Source of the DNA: Pseudomonadota bacterium
Lineage (GTDB): Bacteria; Pseudomonadota; Gammaproteobacteria; Steroidobacterales; Steroidobacteraceae
NCBI GenBank assembly: GCA_021838635.1
Contig: JAKCDC010000001.1
Span: 1-64,000 of the forward strand
Length of the DNA: 64,000 nt
Direction: 5' to 3'
Under the pieces are notes generated by a model. The model saw nothing but the letters and a program-made list of their open reading frames with translations. It did no database searches and was not told the DNA's origin. Below, one piece after another: positions 8,164 through 17,162 of the stretch. Every line of letters begins with the position of its first letter. The stretch's first letter is position 1. The position numbers and the translations under genes were made by a program.

Positions 8164-9219
8164 ATGACTGCGCGCGAATACGTTCCGGTAATCAGGTTTG
8201 GTGCGCTCGGCGATCTGATTGTGACGCTCCCTCTGCTTCGTCGCTTGAGGGAACACTATGGATATCAATGCTTGCTCATTGGCACGGGTTGGTGGCCCGA
8301 ACCCGTTTGTCGGGGAAACACGGACGTGGGACGCGTGATTTCATTGAGCCGTCATTTGCCGTCGCTGCTTGATCCGGCGTGGTGGAGCGCCGTAGCGGCG
8401 TTGCGCCGGTGCCGCAATTTTCCGGTCTATGATATTTGTGAGACATCGAGGGCGCAGGACGCTGCACGTTTACTTGCGGCGGCCGGCGTGGAACAAGGAC
8501 GGCGGCTGACTCACCGCGAGCGTGCCGCTCCTGACGATCACTCCATTGAGCGCGTTTTGCGTGCGGGCGGAAATGAACTGGGCGTTACATCGGAGTTGAA
8601 GCAGAGCGCCCCGGCGGTTCCCAATTTCGTGGTATTCGAACATGAGCGGAAGACGTGCGCCATTTGGCTGCAAAGGCGCGGCATTTGGGGCAAACCTCTC
8701 GTTTTGATTCAAACTGGAAATCGTCGCACCATGGGTTCGATGCGTCGCAGGCACCGCAGACTTAATCGAGATGACAAAGCGTGGCCGATAGAGAATTGGC
8801 GCCAATTGCTGAGAGCAGCGCACGACAGACTTCCTGAGGCAGCGTTTCTGTTGTGCGGAGCGCCGCCGGAGGAGAAATTTCTCCATGAGATTCAAGCGGC
8901 CACCGCGCTTGATTGCGTGATGCCTGCGGTGTTGGATCTGCGATCATTATTTGCGCTGTTCGAGATCGCACACAGCATGATTTCAATCGATACTGGGCCG
9001 GCGCACGCCGCTGCCGCGCTAAATGTCCCTCTCGTGGTGATGTTCGGATCGCAGTCCCGGGATCGATGGCTCCCGCGAAGTGCCGGCAGTCCGGTTGTGG
9101 GCGTGGGAGGCCCCCCCGAGATGTCCCGCGTTGATGAAATTCCAGTTGCAGCGGTATTAGAACGGTGGTGCCAGTTGACCGAGGTTGCGCAACTGCGATG
9201 CGACAAGTCTCAGGAGTGA
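8164..9219 (+). CDS. Glycosyltransferase family 9 (heptosyltransferase-like)
   Basis: The 351-residue protein has the GT9 layout: an N-terminal VIRFGALGDLIVTLPLLRRL segment for acceptor binding, a middle KAWPIENWRQLL segment, and the C-terminal IDTGPAHAAAALNVPLVVMFG segment (about residues 275-296) that binds the ADP- or nucleotide-sugar donor. GT9 enzymes add heptose or related sugars to the lipopolysaccharide core or to other acceptors at the inner face of the inner membrane. No other LPS gene is adjacent. Its base composition and the AT-rich DNA before it differ from the neighbours, suggesting separate acquisition. The precise sugar and acceptor are unknown. Confidence 0.85.
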   Translation: MTAREYVPVIRFGALGDLIVTLPLLRRLREHYGYQCLLIGTGWWPEPVCRGNTDVGRVISLSRHLPSLLDPAWWSAVAALRRCRNFPVYDICETSRAQDAARLLAAAGVEQGRRLTHRERAAPDDHSIERVLRAGGNELGVTSELKQSAPAVPNFVVFEHERKTCAIWLQRRGIWGKPLVLIQTGNRRTMGSMRRRHRRLNRDDKAWPIENWRQLLRAAHDRLPEAAFLLCGAPPEEKFLHEIQAATALDCVMPAVLDLRSLFALFEIAHSMISIDTGPAHAAAALNVPLVVMFGSQSRDRWLPRSAGSPVVGVGGPPEMSRVDEIPVAAVLERWCQLTEVAQLRCDKSQE

Positions 9220-9540
9220 TCCTCTACTCGGCAGGCAGGATGTTCCGGTTCAGCAGCGCGACGCAGGCAGCGGCCATCGCTAGTGTCGTCTCGTTTCGAC
9301 TGAACCGATCAATGACGGACGGTTGCACAAATCTGGTGTCCGCTGGTGTCCAGCCAACAGGACATGCACGGCCGTTGCCTCGTTTGCCAGTCACCCCGCA
9401 AGAATCGCTGCGCTCAAGCTGCGCCCGATCAGATCTATCCGGAGGCACATGAGATTCACTCGGTGCGCAAAGGTCGTCACTTCATAGGCGACGACCTGCG
9501 GCCCCATCGCGACTTTCCGGCAGTCATCTGGCAGCAGACG
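9220..9540. other. Convergent gap with no recognised gene
   Basis: These 321 bases lie between the ends of the glycosyltransferase gene and the MFS operon. A leftward frame ending at 9224 gives a C-terminal stretch (AMAAACVALLNRNILPAE) with the look of a protein end, but I cannot tie it to a family; a transposase remnant is possible. No terminator hairpin stands out. Confidence 0.4.
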
Positions 9541-10824
9541 CTATACGCCATCGCCTAAGGACGGAGCAGTTGCGGATTCGCAGTTCGGGGACGGTAAGCC
9601 CGCGGTGCAATCTACTATGGAAAACACCAGCGCCGCGATTAAAACCATCAGCGCTACGGCGCGCACGGGGAGCTCGTAGTTACCGGTGGTCCCGACGATA
9701 TAGCCAAACGCAAGCGTGCACATCACGCCTCCGACCTGCCCGGCAGTGTTCATCACTCCCGTTGCCGCGCCACCGTGACTGCCACCGATGCTCATGCACA
9801 TCGTCCAGGCGGCCGGCAGCATCAGGTCCATGGTGGCAAATCCGGCGCTCGCCAGCACGACGACGGCGATGCGGCCGGTGGCCATGCTCATCGCGAAGAG
9901 TAATGCCGCACCGACCGTCAGACAGCCGGCGGTCATCACCCGAGTGGCGTTGCGCAGACCGATGTGCAGGCCGAGCCGATCACAGATCACACCGCCGACG
10001 AGATTGCTGCCGATGCCGAGCAGGAAGGGGAATGCCGCGTAGACACCCATCTGCCGCAGCGAAAAATGACCGGCGTGCACCATCCAGGTCGGAAACCAGT
10101 TGAAATAGAACCAGCTACCGCAACCGTAGCAACCATACGCGAGCACGATGAGCCATAGCTGGCGTAGTCGCAGCAACCGCCGCAGCGCGCCCTCGCCGCC
10201 GTGCGCCGGGAGTCCGCGGGTGCCGATCTCGGCCAGTTCCTCTGGCCGGATGCCGGGCTGGTCGGTCGGTTGGTCGTGAAACCACGCCCACCACGCGACC
10301 GCCCAGGCGGCGCCGATGACGGCGAGCACCCAGAAGACCGAACGCCACCCGAAGTGGATCGCAAGCGGCACTAGCAGCAACGGGGCGAGCGCCCCACCGA
10401 GGCGGCTCGCAGCCCACACGGCCCCCTGACCGCGCGCCCGTTCGCGCGCAGGCAGCCAGCGCCACAGCACGCCGGAGGCATTCGGATACGCGCCCGCAGA
10501 GCCGAGGCCGAAGCAGAAGCGCACGATCGCCAGCGGCACAAACCGCGTGCACGTGCCGGTGAGCGCTGTAAAGCCCGACCACCAGGCAGCAATCCGTGAT
10601 AATTCGCGCCGTTGACCGTGGCGGTCCCCGAGGGCGCCGGAGGGAATCTCGAACAGACCGTAGGCGATCACGTAGGCGCTGAGCACCCAGCCCCACTGTT
10701 CGGGGGAGAGGCCGAGGTCGTGTTGGATGCGCGGTCCGAGCACCGAGATCGCCATCCGGTCGAGAAAGGTGATGACCGAGACGACGCTCAACAGCGCGAC
10801 GACAGCATAGCGCTTACGCAGCAT
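9541..10824 (-). CDS. MFS transporter, anion:cation symporter-like
   Basis: A 427-residue inner-membrane protein with about 12 hydrophobic segments. The loop 2-3 motif of the major facilitator superfamily is present (GALGDRHGQRR, residues 63-73), and the N-terminus (VSVITFLDRMAISVLGPRI) resembles the ACS subfamily that imports hexuronates, galactonate and other sugar acids with protons. It is the last gene of the long rhamnose operon, and its ATG immediately follows the TGA of the racemase-family gene. It may import an aldonic or uronic acid released with rhamnose from pectin. The substrate is an inference from family and context. Confidence 0.85.
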   Translation of the reverse strand: MLRKRYAVVALLSVVSVITFLDRMAISVLGPRIQHDLGLSPEQWGWVLSAYVIAYGLFEIPSGALGDRHGQRRELSRIAAWWSGFTALTGTCTRFVPLAIVRFCFGLGSAGAYPNASGVLWRWLPARERARGQGAVWAASRLGGALAPLLLVPLAIHFGWRSVFWVLAVIGAAWAVAWWAWFHDQPTDQPGIRPEELAEIGTRGLPAHGGEGALRRLLRLRQLWLIVLAYGCYGCGSWFYFNWFPTWMVHAGHFSLRQMGVYAAFPFLLGIGSNLVGGVICDRLGLHIGLRNATRVMTAGCLTVGAALLFAMSMATGRIAVVVLASAGFATMDLMLPAAWTMCMSIGGSHGGAATGVMNTAGQVGGVMCTLAFGYIVGTTGNYELPVRAVALMVLIAALVFSIVDCTAGLPSPNCESATAPSLGDGV

Positions 10825-11499
10825 TCAGCTAGTCCCGAGACCGAACACGTCGCGGACCTGTCGGATCCCGGACTCGGGACTGGAGAGCACCGGCACCGTG
10901 AGGGCTCCGGGCGGCAACGCCGCAACGACGCGGGCCATGGACGCCTGCGCGAGCACGATGACGTCAACCTCCCGCATCCTCTCCATCAGCGCGGCACTCA
11001 CGAGCCGATCGTGGGTCGCTGTATCACCAGCCAATACAGCGTCGAACGCTCCTTCGCAAAGGCACTCCAGGACCTCGATGCTGCGTTCAGCCTCGTCCGC
11101 TGCACGGCGTACGAGTGCCGAAGTCGGCTCCAGCGTCGTGCGCAGCGTGGCGAGCACACCGATGCGCCGACCCTGCCGAACTGCCGCCCGCGCCATCGGC
11201 GCATCGACTCGCAGCACCGGTGCGTCGTAGAGCTGCTGGGCCAGATCCACGGCCGGCCCGACAGACGAGCAGGTCACCAACACAGCGTCGGCACCGCTTT
11301 CGAGGGCTGATCCGGCCAGACTTGCCAGTCGCCGCACGGTGGTTTTCTGCAGCCGGCCGGCCTCGATCGTATTCTTGATCAGGCTTTCATCGACCGTGTG
11401 GAATATGCGCACCTCGGGCAGCCATTGGGCGCACAGCGCTGTGAACAGCGGCGTCAGTACCGGGGAGGTGTGCAGCAGGGCGAGTTTGCGTGGTCTCAT
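10825..11499 (-). CDS. Aspartate/glutamate racemase superfamily protein with one catalytic cysteine
   Basis: The 224-residue protein belongs to the Asp/Glu/hydantoin racemase superfamily. The first active-site segment is VTCSSVGP with Cys77. The second segment, where racemases carry another Cys, reads DVIVLAQASMA and has none. Superfamily members with a single cysteine include decarboxylases and isomerases (arylmalonate decarboxylase, maleate isomerase), so amino-acid racemisation is unlikely. It sits between a GH78 gene (one base gap) and an MFS transporter gene in the rhamnose operon, which suggests a small sugar-acid substrate. No specific function can be assigned. Confidence 0.75.
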   Translation of the reverse strand: MRPRKLALLHTSPVLTPLFTALCAQWLPEVRIFHTVDESLIKNTIEAGRLQKTTVRRLASLAGSALESGADAVLVTCSSVGPAVDLAQQLYDAPVLRVDAPMARAAVRQGRRIGVLATLRTTLEPTSALVRRAADEAERSIEVLECLCEGAFDAVLAGDTATHDRLVSAALMERMREVDVIVLAQASMARVVAALPPGALTVPVLSSPESGIRQVRDVFGLGTS

Positions 11500-11500
11500 A

Positions 11501-14500
11501 TCAGTCTCTGGTCAGTTCATAGATACCCGAGCCGAACTCCGTATCGAACGCGCCGTCGCGCGGCTGCGCGGTTCGAAGCGCAGCCGCGCGCAACGACTGT
11601 CCGTCGGCGCGCCACTCATGCGGATGGCCCGGCAGATGGACTTGCGCACTGCTGTTGGCCGGCACGCGCAGCCTCAACCGGGTGAGGCCTTGCGCGCCCC
11701 CCTCGATCTCGGTGTCGATCCGGCCGAGACATGACTCATAATGTGCGCGCACGCGCGGGATGCGCGGATCGAACAGCGGATTGACTTGAATGCGACGAAA
11801 GCCGGGCGCCGCCGCGTCGATTCCCCCGAGCCGCCGGTACATAAAGCCGACCACCGCCCCGAGCGCGTAGTGGTTGAACGAATTCATGGACTGATCGACG
11901 ACATTGCCGTTCCAGCGCTCCCACATGGTGGTAGCGCCGTGTTCGATCATGTAGCCCCAGGAGGGATAGCGGGTTTGCAGCAGCAGTGTGATCGCCAGGT
12001 GCGCCTGGCCGTTATCGGCCAGCGCATCAAGCAGGCAGGGCGTGCCCAGAAATCCGGTGGAGAGCAGGTTGCCGCGGCTCGCGACGTTCGCGGCCAGATG
12101 GGTCCCGGCGCGCAGGCGCAGCGCCGGCGGCACCAGGCCAAAGCGCAGTGCGAGCGCGTAGCTGGTTTGACTGCCATTGCCGACCGTGCCATCGGCTTGA
12201 ACGAACGCCTGCTGGAAGGCCGTGCGGATTCGCCGGTGCATTCGCTCGTAGCGGCGTGCCGGCTCGGCATGGCCGAGCGCGGTGGCCATTTCGGCCATCA
12301 TAGCCGCGCAGCGCGCCCAGTACGCGGTGGCGACCAGGGTCTTCGGCGTGGTCGCCTCTGCAGGGTTCGGTGCCACGTCTGGATTGGTCGAAACCACCGA
12401 CAACCAATCGCCGAGGTCCAAGCCGCGGCGGCGATGCCAAATGAAATCCGGATTGGCCTGCGCCACATAATCGACCCAGCGCTGCATGTGAGACCAGTTC
12501 TGTGCGATCACACTGGTCTCGCCGTAACGACGGTAGAGGGTCCAGGGGAGGATGACCCCTGCATCGCTCCACCCCGCAGTGACGAGTTCGGGAAATGACC
12601 GGGGTTGGGGGGTGACGATCGGAAAGGCGCCGTCCGGCGTCTGTCCGGCGCGAATTTCGCCCAGGAAGCGGCGAATGAACGAATCAACATCCATGTTGAA
12701 TGCGGCTGCATCGAGAAAGACCTGGATGTCGCCCATCCACCCCATGCGCTCGTCGCGCTGCGGGCAGTCCGTCGGCACGCCGAAGAAGTTAGAGCGTTGA
12801 CTCCAGAGTGCGTTGTGCCAGATCTGCTGCGCGATCGGCTGCTCGATCTCAAGCGCGCCGGTTTCGGCGGCATCGGTATGCGCCACGACGCCATCTAGCG
12901 ATTCTCGGGTCGGTACGCCAGGGAAACCGGTGATCTCGACGTAACGGAAGCCGTGATACGTGAAATGCGGCTCGTACATTTCCCCGTGCGGATCGCCGCG
13001 CAGCGTGTAGTGATCGGTGGCTTTGGCCGCGCGCAGGTTGGCGGTATTGATCATGCCGTCCGGATGAAGGATTTCCGCATGCCGCAACCGCACCCGCGTA
13101 CCGGCCGGTCCGGTGACGTGCAGTCGGCACCAGCCGGCGAAATTCTGTCCAAAATCGCACACGTACACGCCAGGGCGCGGTTCACTCACGGTGCGCACCG
13201 CGAGCATTTGGAGCGCGCGAATCGGCGGGTCCACCTGCGCCACGAGCCGCTCGCGCGGTCGCTCGCCTACGGCAGCGGCGCGCCAGCCGGAGGCATCGTA
13301 CCCCGGAGCGTCCCAGCCGGGGCGCTCCCGGCGCGCGTCGTAGTCCTCGCCGTTGTAGATCTCTGCGGTGCGGATCATTGACTCGGCGAGCTGCCAGCGC
13401 GAGTCCGTGACCAGAACATTACGCTCCCCGCTGGCGTAATCGATGACCAATTGCGCAAGGAAACGTCGCGGGCTGCCGGCCAACGCGTAACGTTCATTGT
13501 TCCAAGTGAATGCGGATGCGTACCACCCGTCGCCGATCAATGCGCCGATGGCGTTGGTGCCGGAATGCAGCAGGTCCGTCGCCTCGTAGCACTGATACAG
13601 TACATGATCGCTGGCAACGGTGATCTCCGGGGAAAGCCGCGCCGTTCCCAGGCGTTGCCCGTTGATGTGCGGTTCGTACGCACCGAGCGCCGTGGCGTAC
13701 AGCCTGGCACGCGTAATCGGCTCGGAAATGAGGAATTCCCTGCGCGCGAACATGGCCGGGCGCGGCGGCCGTGGATCACAGGGCGGGGCAGTGGCGGCAG
13801 GCTGCGCCTGCCGCCAGGACCGGTCGTCGAAGTCCGCTCGCATCCAATCCGGCGGAGCCGTCTGCGAGACGCGCCACGACGGGCCGCTGCCTAGGCGCTC
13901 GAGCGTCCCATCGCCATGCCAGATTTTGATGAGCGCAGCGAGTGCGCCGCCCGTGCCCGGCATGAAGGTGCCCGGATCAGCGCGGCCACTCACGGCGATG
14001 ATGTGCCGGCCTGGTGTCACCGGCAGCGGCAGGTCTTGCATTGACCCCCAGGGCCGCTCGGCGGGCAAGGCGAGCGGATGACCATCGATCCATACGCCGA
14101 GCAGATCATCCTTGGCGGATAGCCACAGCCGTGCCCGGCGCACGCCTGGTGGCAGATTGAAGCCATAGCGGAACTGCTGGGGCTGCGGTGCCAGCGGTGG
14201 CGCGTCACTCCAGATCCAGTGCAGACCGACCGCCCGGTCCGCACGCTCTTCGGGGCTTTCGATGTCCAACCATTCGGCCTGCCAGTCGGAGGAGTGCAGC
14301 AGCCCCATCTCGAACCAGGCCGGCTCGCTCGGCGGACCCGCTCTACCGTGGCCGTCCCACACCTGCACGCGCCACCAGACGCGTTGCGCCGAAAGCAGCG
14401 TACGGCCCCTGTACCTGACATCGAAACATCGGTCAGTGGAAACCACGCCGCTGTCCCAGAGATCAGGCTGCGCGGCCACCAGTCGCTCGCGGCTGGTGGC

Positions 14501-14755
14501 CGCGGTGATCCGGTAGGCGCTCTGCATGGCGCGGCGCGCACGACTCTCGAGCGCCCAGGAGAGACTGGGCTCGGTCACTTCGAGCCCGAGCGGCAGTTCG
14601 ATGCGCTCGGCGCGCAGAGCGACGGCTCTCAGCGGCCCGAGAGACTGCGCTGCACAAGGCTCCTCGCCGTGCGCCTCGGCCGCATTCAACAACACCGGCG
14701 CCACCGCGAGCAACCCCGTGCCGAGCAGTGCGCGGCGGCGATTGATCCTAGCCAC
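11501..14755 (-). CDS. Alpha-L-rhamnosidase, GH78 (first of three)
   Basis: A 1084-residue secreted enzyme. The N-terminus has an Arg-rich twin-arginine-like signal (NRRRALLG, hydrophobic core, AEA near 27). It is followed by fibronectin-like and beta-sandwich domains, then the (alpha/alpha)6 catalytic barrel. The GH78 catalytic block CPQRDERMGWMGD is at about 660-672, with its acidic residues as candidate general acid, and GATTMWERWNG near 942 supplies the expected general base Glu. GH78 enzymes remove terminal alpha-L-rhamnose by inversion. It follows the SGNH esterase gene by 11 bases and precedes the racemase-family gene in the rhamnose operon, so the released rhamnose would feed the catabolic genes of the same transcript. 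Confidence 0.92.
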   Translation of the reverse strand: MARINRRRALLGTGLLAVAPVLLNAAEAHGEEPCAAQSLGPLRAVALRAERIELPLGLEVTEPSLSWALESRARRAMQSAYRITAATSRERLVAAQPDLWDSGVVSTDRCFDVRYRGRTLLSAQRVWWRVQVWDGHGRAGPPSEPAWFEMGLLHSSDWQAEWLDIESPEERADRAVGLHWIWSDAPPLAPQPQQFRYGFNLPPGVRRARLWLSAKDDLLGVWIDGHPLALPAERPWGSMQDLPLPVTPGRHIIAVSGRADPGTFMPGTGGALAALIKIWHGDGTLERLGSGPSWRVSQTAPPDWMRADFDDRSWRQAQPAATAPPCDPRPPRPAMFARREFLISEPITRARLYATALGAYEPHINGQRLGTARLSPEITVASDHVLYQCYEATDLLHSGTNAIGALIGDGWYASAFTWNNERYALAGSPRRFLAQLVIDYASGERNVLVTDSRWQLAESMIRTAEIYNGEDYDARRERPGWDAPGYDASGWRAAAVGERPRERLVAQVDPPIRALQMLAVRTVSEPRPGVYVCDFGQNFAGWCRLHVTGPAGTRVRLRHAEILHPDGMINTANLRAAKATDHYTLRGDPHGEMYEPHFTYHGFRYVEITGFPGVPTRESLDGVVAHTDAAETGALEIEQPIAQQIWHNALWSQRSNFFGVPTDCPQRDERMGWMGDIQVFLDAAAFNMDVDSFIRRFLGEIRAGQTPDGAFPIVTPQPRSFPELVTAGWSDAGVILPWTLYRRYGETSVIAQNWSHMQRWVDYVAQANPDFIWHRRRGLDLGDWLSVVSTNPDVAPNPAEATTPKTLVATAYWARCAAMMAEMATALGHAEPARRYERMHRRIRTAFQQAFVQADGTVGNGSQTSYALALRFGLVPPALRLRAGTHLAANVASRGNLLSTGFLGTPCLLDALADNGQAHLAITLLLQTRYPSWGYMIEHGATTMWERWNGNVVDQSMNSFNHYALGAVVGFMYRRLGGIDAAAPGFRRIQVNPLFDPRIPRVRAHYESCLGRIDTEIEGGAQGLTRLRLRVPANSSAQVHLPGHPHEWRADGQSLRAAALRTAQPRDGAFDTEFGSGIYELTRD

Positions 14756-14766
14756 GGCCCGCGCGC

Positions 14767-16026
14767 TCAGCGCTTCGCGTGCGCCAAGGCCGCCCTTGCG
14801 AGCGGTTTGCCGGGCGCGAACAAGTCTCGGTAGACCGTCTCCGCCATAAGGTGATAGCCGGCATCATTGGGATGCAGATCGTCACCACACTGATCAGCTC
14901 CACGATAGTGATGCGGATGACGCGGATCGCGCAGCGCACCGTCAAAATGAACGACACCGTCGAAGCCGTGACCCTTGCGGATCCAGGCATTAACCTGCTC
15001 GCGTACTTGTTCGCCGCGCGGGTGCTCGTAGGTCGCACCCATATACGGCGTCAGCGTACCGAGATAGATCTTGATCCCGTGTGCGTGGGCCCGATGGATC
15101 AGGTCGCGGTAGGCCCCAATGATGGCCGAGGCCGGCAACGGCCCGGTGTCGCCACGCGGATCGTAGGCCCAACCGATGTCATTGATGCCCTCGAGCAGCA
15201 CGATGGCACGTACGCCCGGTATATCGAGCGCATCGCGCTTGAACCGAGCCAGCGCCTTCGGTCCCGCGCCATTGTGCAGCAGGCGGTTGCCACTGATGCC
15301 GGAGTTGATTACCACCCAGTGACGATCCCTGGCGTGTTTTGCGAGCAGCCGCTCAAGCTGCGCCGGATAGTCGCGATGCGTTCCCGGCGTGGAGCAGAAG
15401 CCCTCCGTGATCGAATCCCCGAACGCGACCAGTACCGGGCGCGGGTGCGGACTGGAAATCTCAACGCCGCTGGCGAGTTCCGGCGCCTGCGGCCGTCCGC
15501 CCTGGGACCAGACCGCTTCGGTCACGTGATTGCCCGACGGGGAGACCCAGAGATTCGCAAGATGGCCGGCAGGGGCGGCCCCCGAGGGGTAATACACTGA
15601 AATCGCGATGTTCTCGAAGCGGTGCACACGCATCGCGACCGGATCGCTCAGCCACGCCTTGCCGACCGGAATGCGCCCGCCCTGCCGGCCGCCGAAGGTC
15701 AGCACGTGGACGGTCCCCTTGCGCAGCACGCCGTTTGGCGAAGACACTGCAAGAGTCACCTCACCGAAGCGCACCGGGGAGAGACCGAGTTCATTGGTCA
15801 GGCGCACACGCACCCGATCGCCGCCGGCCTGAAGCTGCACGACCTGACGCACAGACTGGTGGGAAAAGGTGCGCTGCTGGTTGCAGCCCCATACCGCCGT
15901 CGTGGGGTAGGGTGGGGAATACCACGCGGCTGTCCAATGACCGGCGGCCCATGCGGGCGACCCGAACAACAGCGCGCAGGCGGCTGTGGCGTGCGCCGCG
16001 GCGCGAATCCTGCGCCCGGCGCTCAT
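14767..16026 (-). CDS. Secreted SGNH/GDSL hydrolase, probable glycan deacetylase
   Basis: The 419-residue protein has a Sec signal peptide (about 1-27, ending PAWA). An N-terminal beta domain of about 170 residues precedes an SGNH hydrolase domain. All four blocks are present: FGDSITEG (Ser nucleophile), SGISGNR (Gly), LEGINDIG (Asn) and DDLHPNDAGY (Asp/His). The family includes carbohydrate acetyl-esterases such as rhamnogalacturonan acetylesterase, which act before or with rhamnosidases. Its ATG overlaps the rhaT stop by four bases and the GH78 gene follows, so de-esterification of a rhamnose-containing glycan is the likely role. The exact ester is not known. Confidence 0.85.
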   Translation of the reverse strand: MSAGRRIRAAAHATAACALLFGSPAWAAGHWTAAWYSPPYPTTAVWGCNQQRTFSHQSVRQVVQLQAGGDRVRVRLTNELGLSPVRFGEVTLAVSSPNGVLRKGTVHVLTFGGRQGGRIPVGKAWLSDPVAMRVHRFENIAISVYYPSGAAPAGHLANLWVSPSGNHVTEAVWSQGGRPQAPELASGVEISSPHPRPVLVAFGDSITEGFCSTPGTHRDYPAQLERLLAKHARDRHWVVINSGISGNRLLHNGAGPKALARFKRDALDIPGVRAIVLLEGINDIGWAYDPRGDTGPLPASAIIGAYRDLIHRAHAHGIKIYLGTLTPYMGATYEHPRGEQVREQVNAWIRKGHGFDGVVHFDGALRDPRHPHHYRGADQCGDDLHPNDAGYHLMAETVYRDLFAPGKPLARAALAHAKR

Positions 16027-17105
16027 CCGCGCACCACGAGGTAATTACCCAGACCGATCACGACCGTCGCGCCGATGAGGGTCAGCAGACCTGCGCTCAT
16101 CAGTGTGAAGCTGCGCCGGCTCGCGCCCTTCCATTCCTTCAGCGCCAATCCCCACACCGTGGCGAAGATAATGATGCTGGACATGTGCAGCGTCCAACTG
16201 GAAAAGGCGTATCGGCCCATCTGACTTTCCCCCATGGTGTAAAAGAAGAATTGCAGGTACCAGGCCGTGCCGCCCAGAGCGCACAATAGAAAATTGCGGC
16301 GCAACGAGATGTTCGCGCCGCCGGCGTCCATGCCAGCGGCAAAGGTACGACCGCTGGCGTTCTTGATGATCAGGTAGACGCACCAGATCGCGTTGGTGGT
16401 GAACCCGCCGAGCAGCACCACGACCAGCACGGGCAGTCCCTGCCAGAGTGTTCCGGTGCCATGCGCAAGCGTCAGATGTCGAATCGGCCCACCGGCATCG
16501 AGACCATAGGCGAAGCAGCTGCTCATGATGCCGGAGAACACCGCCACCGCGATGCCTCTGCGAAAATCGGTCGCTTTCGGCAGGGCATGATCCTGATCGG
16601 TCAGGTGTTGTCGGGCCTGCTCCTGTTCCTTGCGGTGCCCCGCTTTACCGACGACGGCGATCCCGGCGAGCGCCACGACGACGCCAAGCAGCACGACGCG
16701 CCCGCCAGCGCTGTGAATAAGGCTTCCGAACAGCTGTCCGCTCACCAGCGGCGGGATCAGCGTGCCGAACGCGGCCGTCAGGCCGAGCGCGACCGCGGTA
16801 CCGAGGGAGATACCGAGGTAGCGCATCGTCAAGCCGAAGGTCAACCCCCCGAAGCCCCACAACACACCGAAGAAGTAACACAGCGCCAGTGTGCGCATCG
16901 GCGTGGCGGCGAGCACTGCGAGTAACTGATGGGTCTGCAGTCCGGCGAACAGCCAGGGCGCTATGATCCAGCTGAACACCCCTCCGATCAGCCAAAACAC
17001 CTCCCACGACCAGCCGCGCACCGCACGGTATGGCACGTAAAAACTGGCCGAGGCGAGCCCGCCGAGCCAGTGAAACAGGACGCCGAGCAGCGGATTGGGT
17101 GTCAT
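16023..17105 (-). CDS. rhaT: L-rhamnose:H+ symporter RhaT
   Basis: The protein is an inner-membrane permease with about ten hydrophobic segments. It matches RhaT in its opening (GVLFHWLGGLASASFYVPYRAVRGWSWE), in the GFGGLTFGLTMRYLGISLG segment and in its C-terminal layout. I start at ATG 17105 (360 residues), because the family begins close to the first membrane helix; an upstream TTG would add a 14-residue Pro-rich tail. RhaT imports L-rhamnose with a proton. The gene lies between the lactonase and esterase genes in the rhamnose operon. The TonB-dependent receptor at 35-38 kb is the likely outer-membrane partner for oligomers. Confidence 0.92.
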   Translation of the reverse strand: MTPNPLLGVLFHWLGGLASASFYVPYRAVRGWSWEVFWLIGGVFSWIIAPWLFAGLQTHQLLAVLAATPMRTLALCYFFGVLWGFGGLTFGLTMRYLGISLGTAVALGLTAAFGTLIPPLVSGQLFGSLIHSAGGRVVLLGVVVALAGIAVVGKAGHRKEQEQARQHLTDQDHALPKATDFRRGIAVAVFSGIMSSCFAYGLDAGGPIRHLTLAHGTGTLWQGLPVLVVVLLGGFTTNAIWCVYLIIKNASGRTFAAGMDAGGANISLRRNFLLCALGGTAWYLQFFFYTMGESQMGRYAFSSWTLHMSSIIIFATVWGLALKEWKGASRRSFTLMSAGLLTLIGATVVIGLGNYLVVRG

Positions 17106-17162
17106 GCGAAGAATGCCTGGTGGTGCCGGAGGAGGGTGATGACGCAATGGAACATCGGTAGT

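Noticed and set aside
9224-9448. Small leftward gene between the glycosyltransferase and MFS genes
   Set aside because: No start signal or recognisable domain; kept only as a possible gene remnant.
15520-15535. Further CACGTG-centred sequences (for example near 15524, 28552, 43848) as extra parS sites
   Set aside because: Only the central hexamer matches; the flanking arms do not fit the 16-bp parS consensus.
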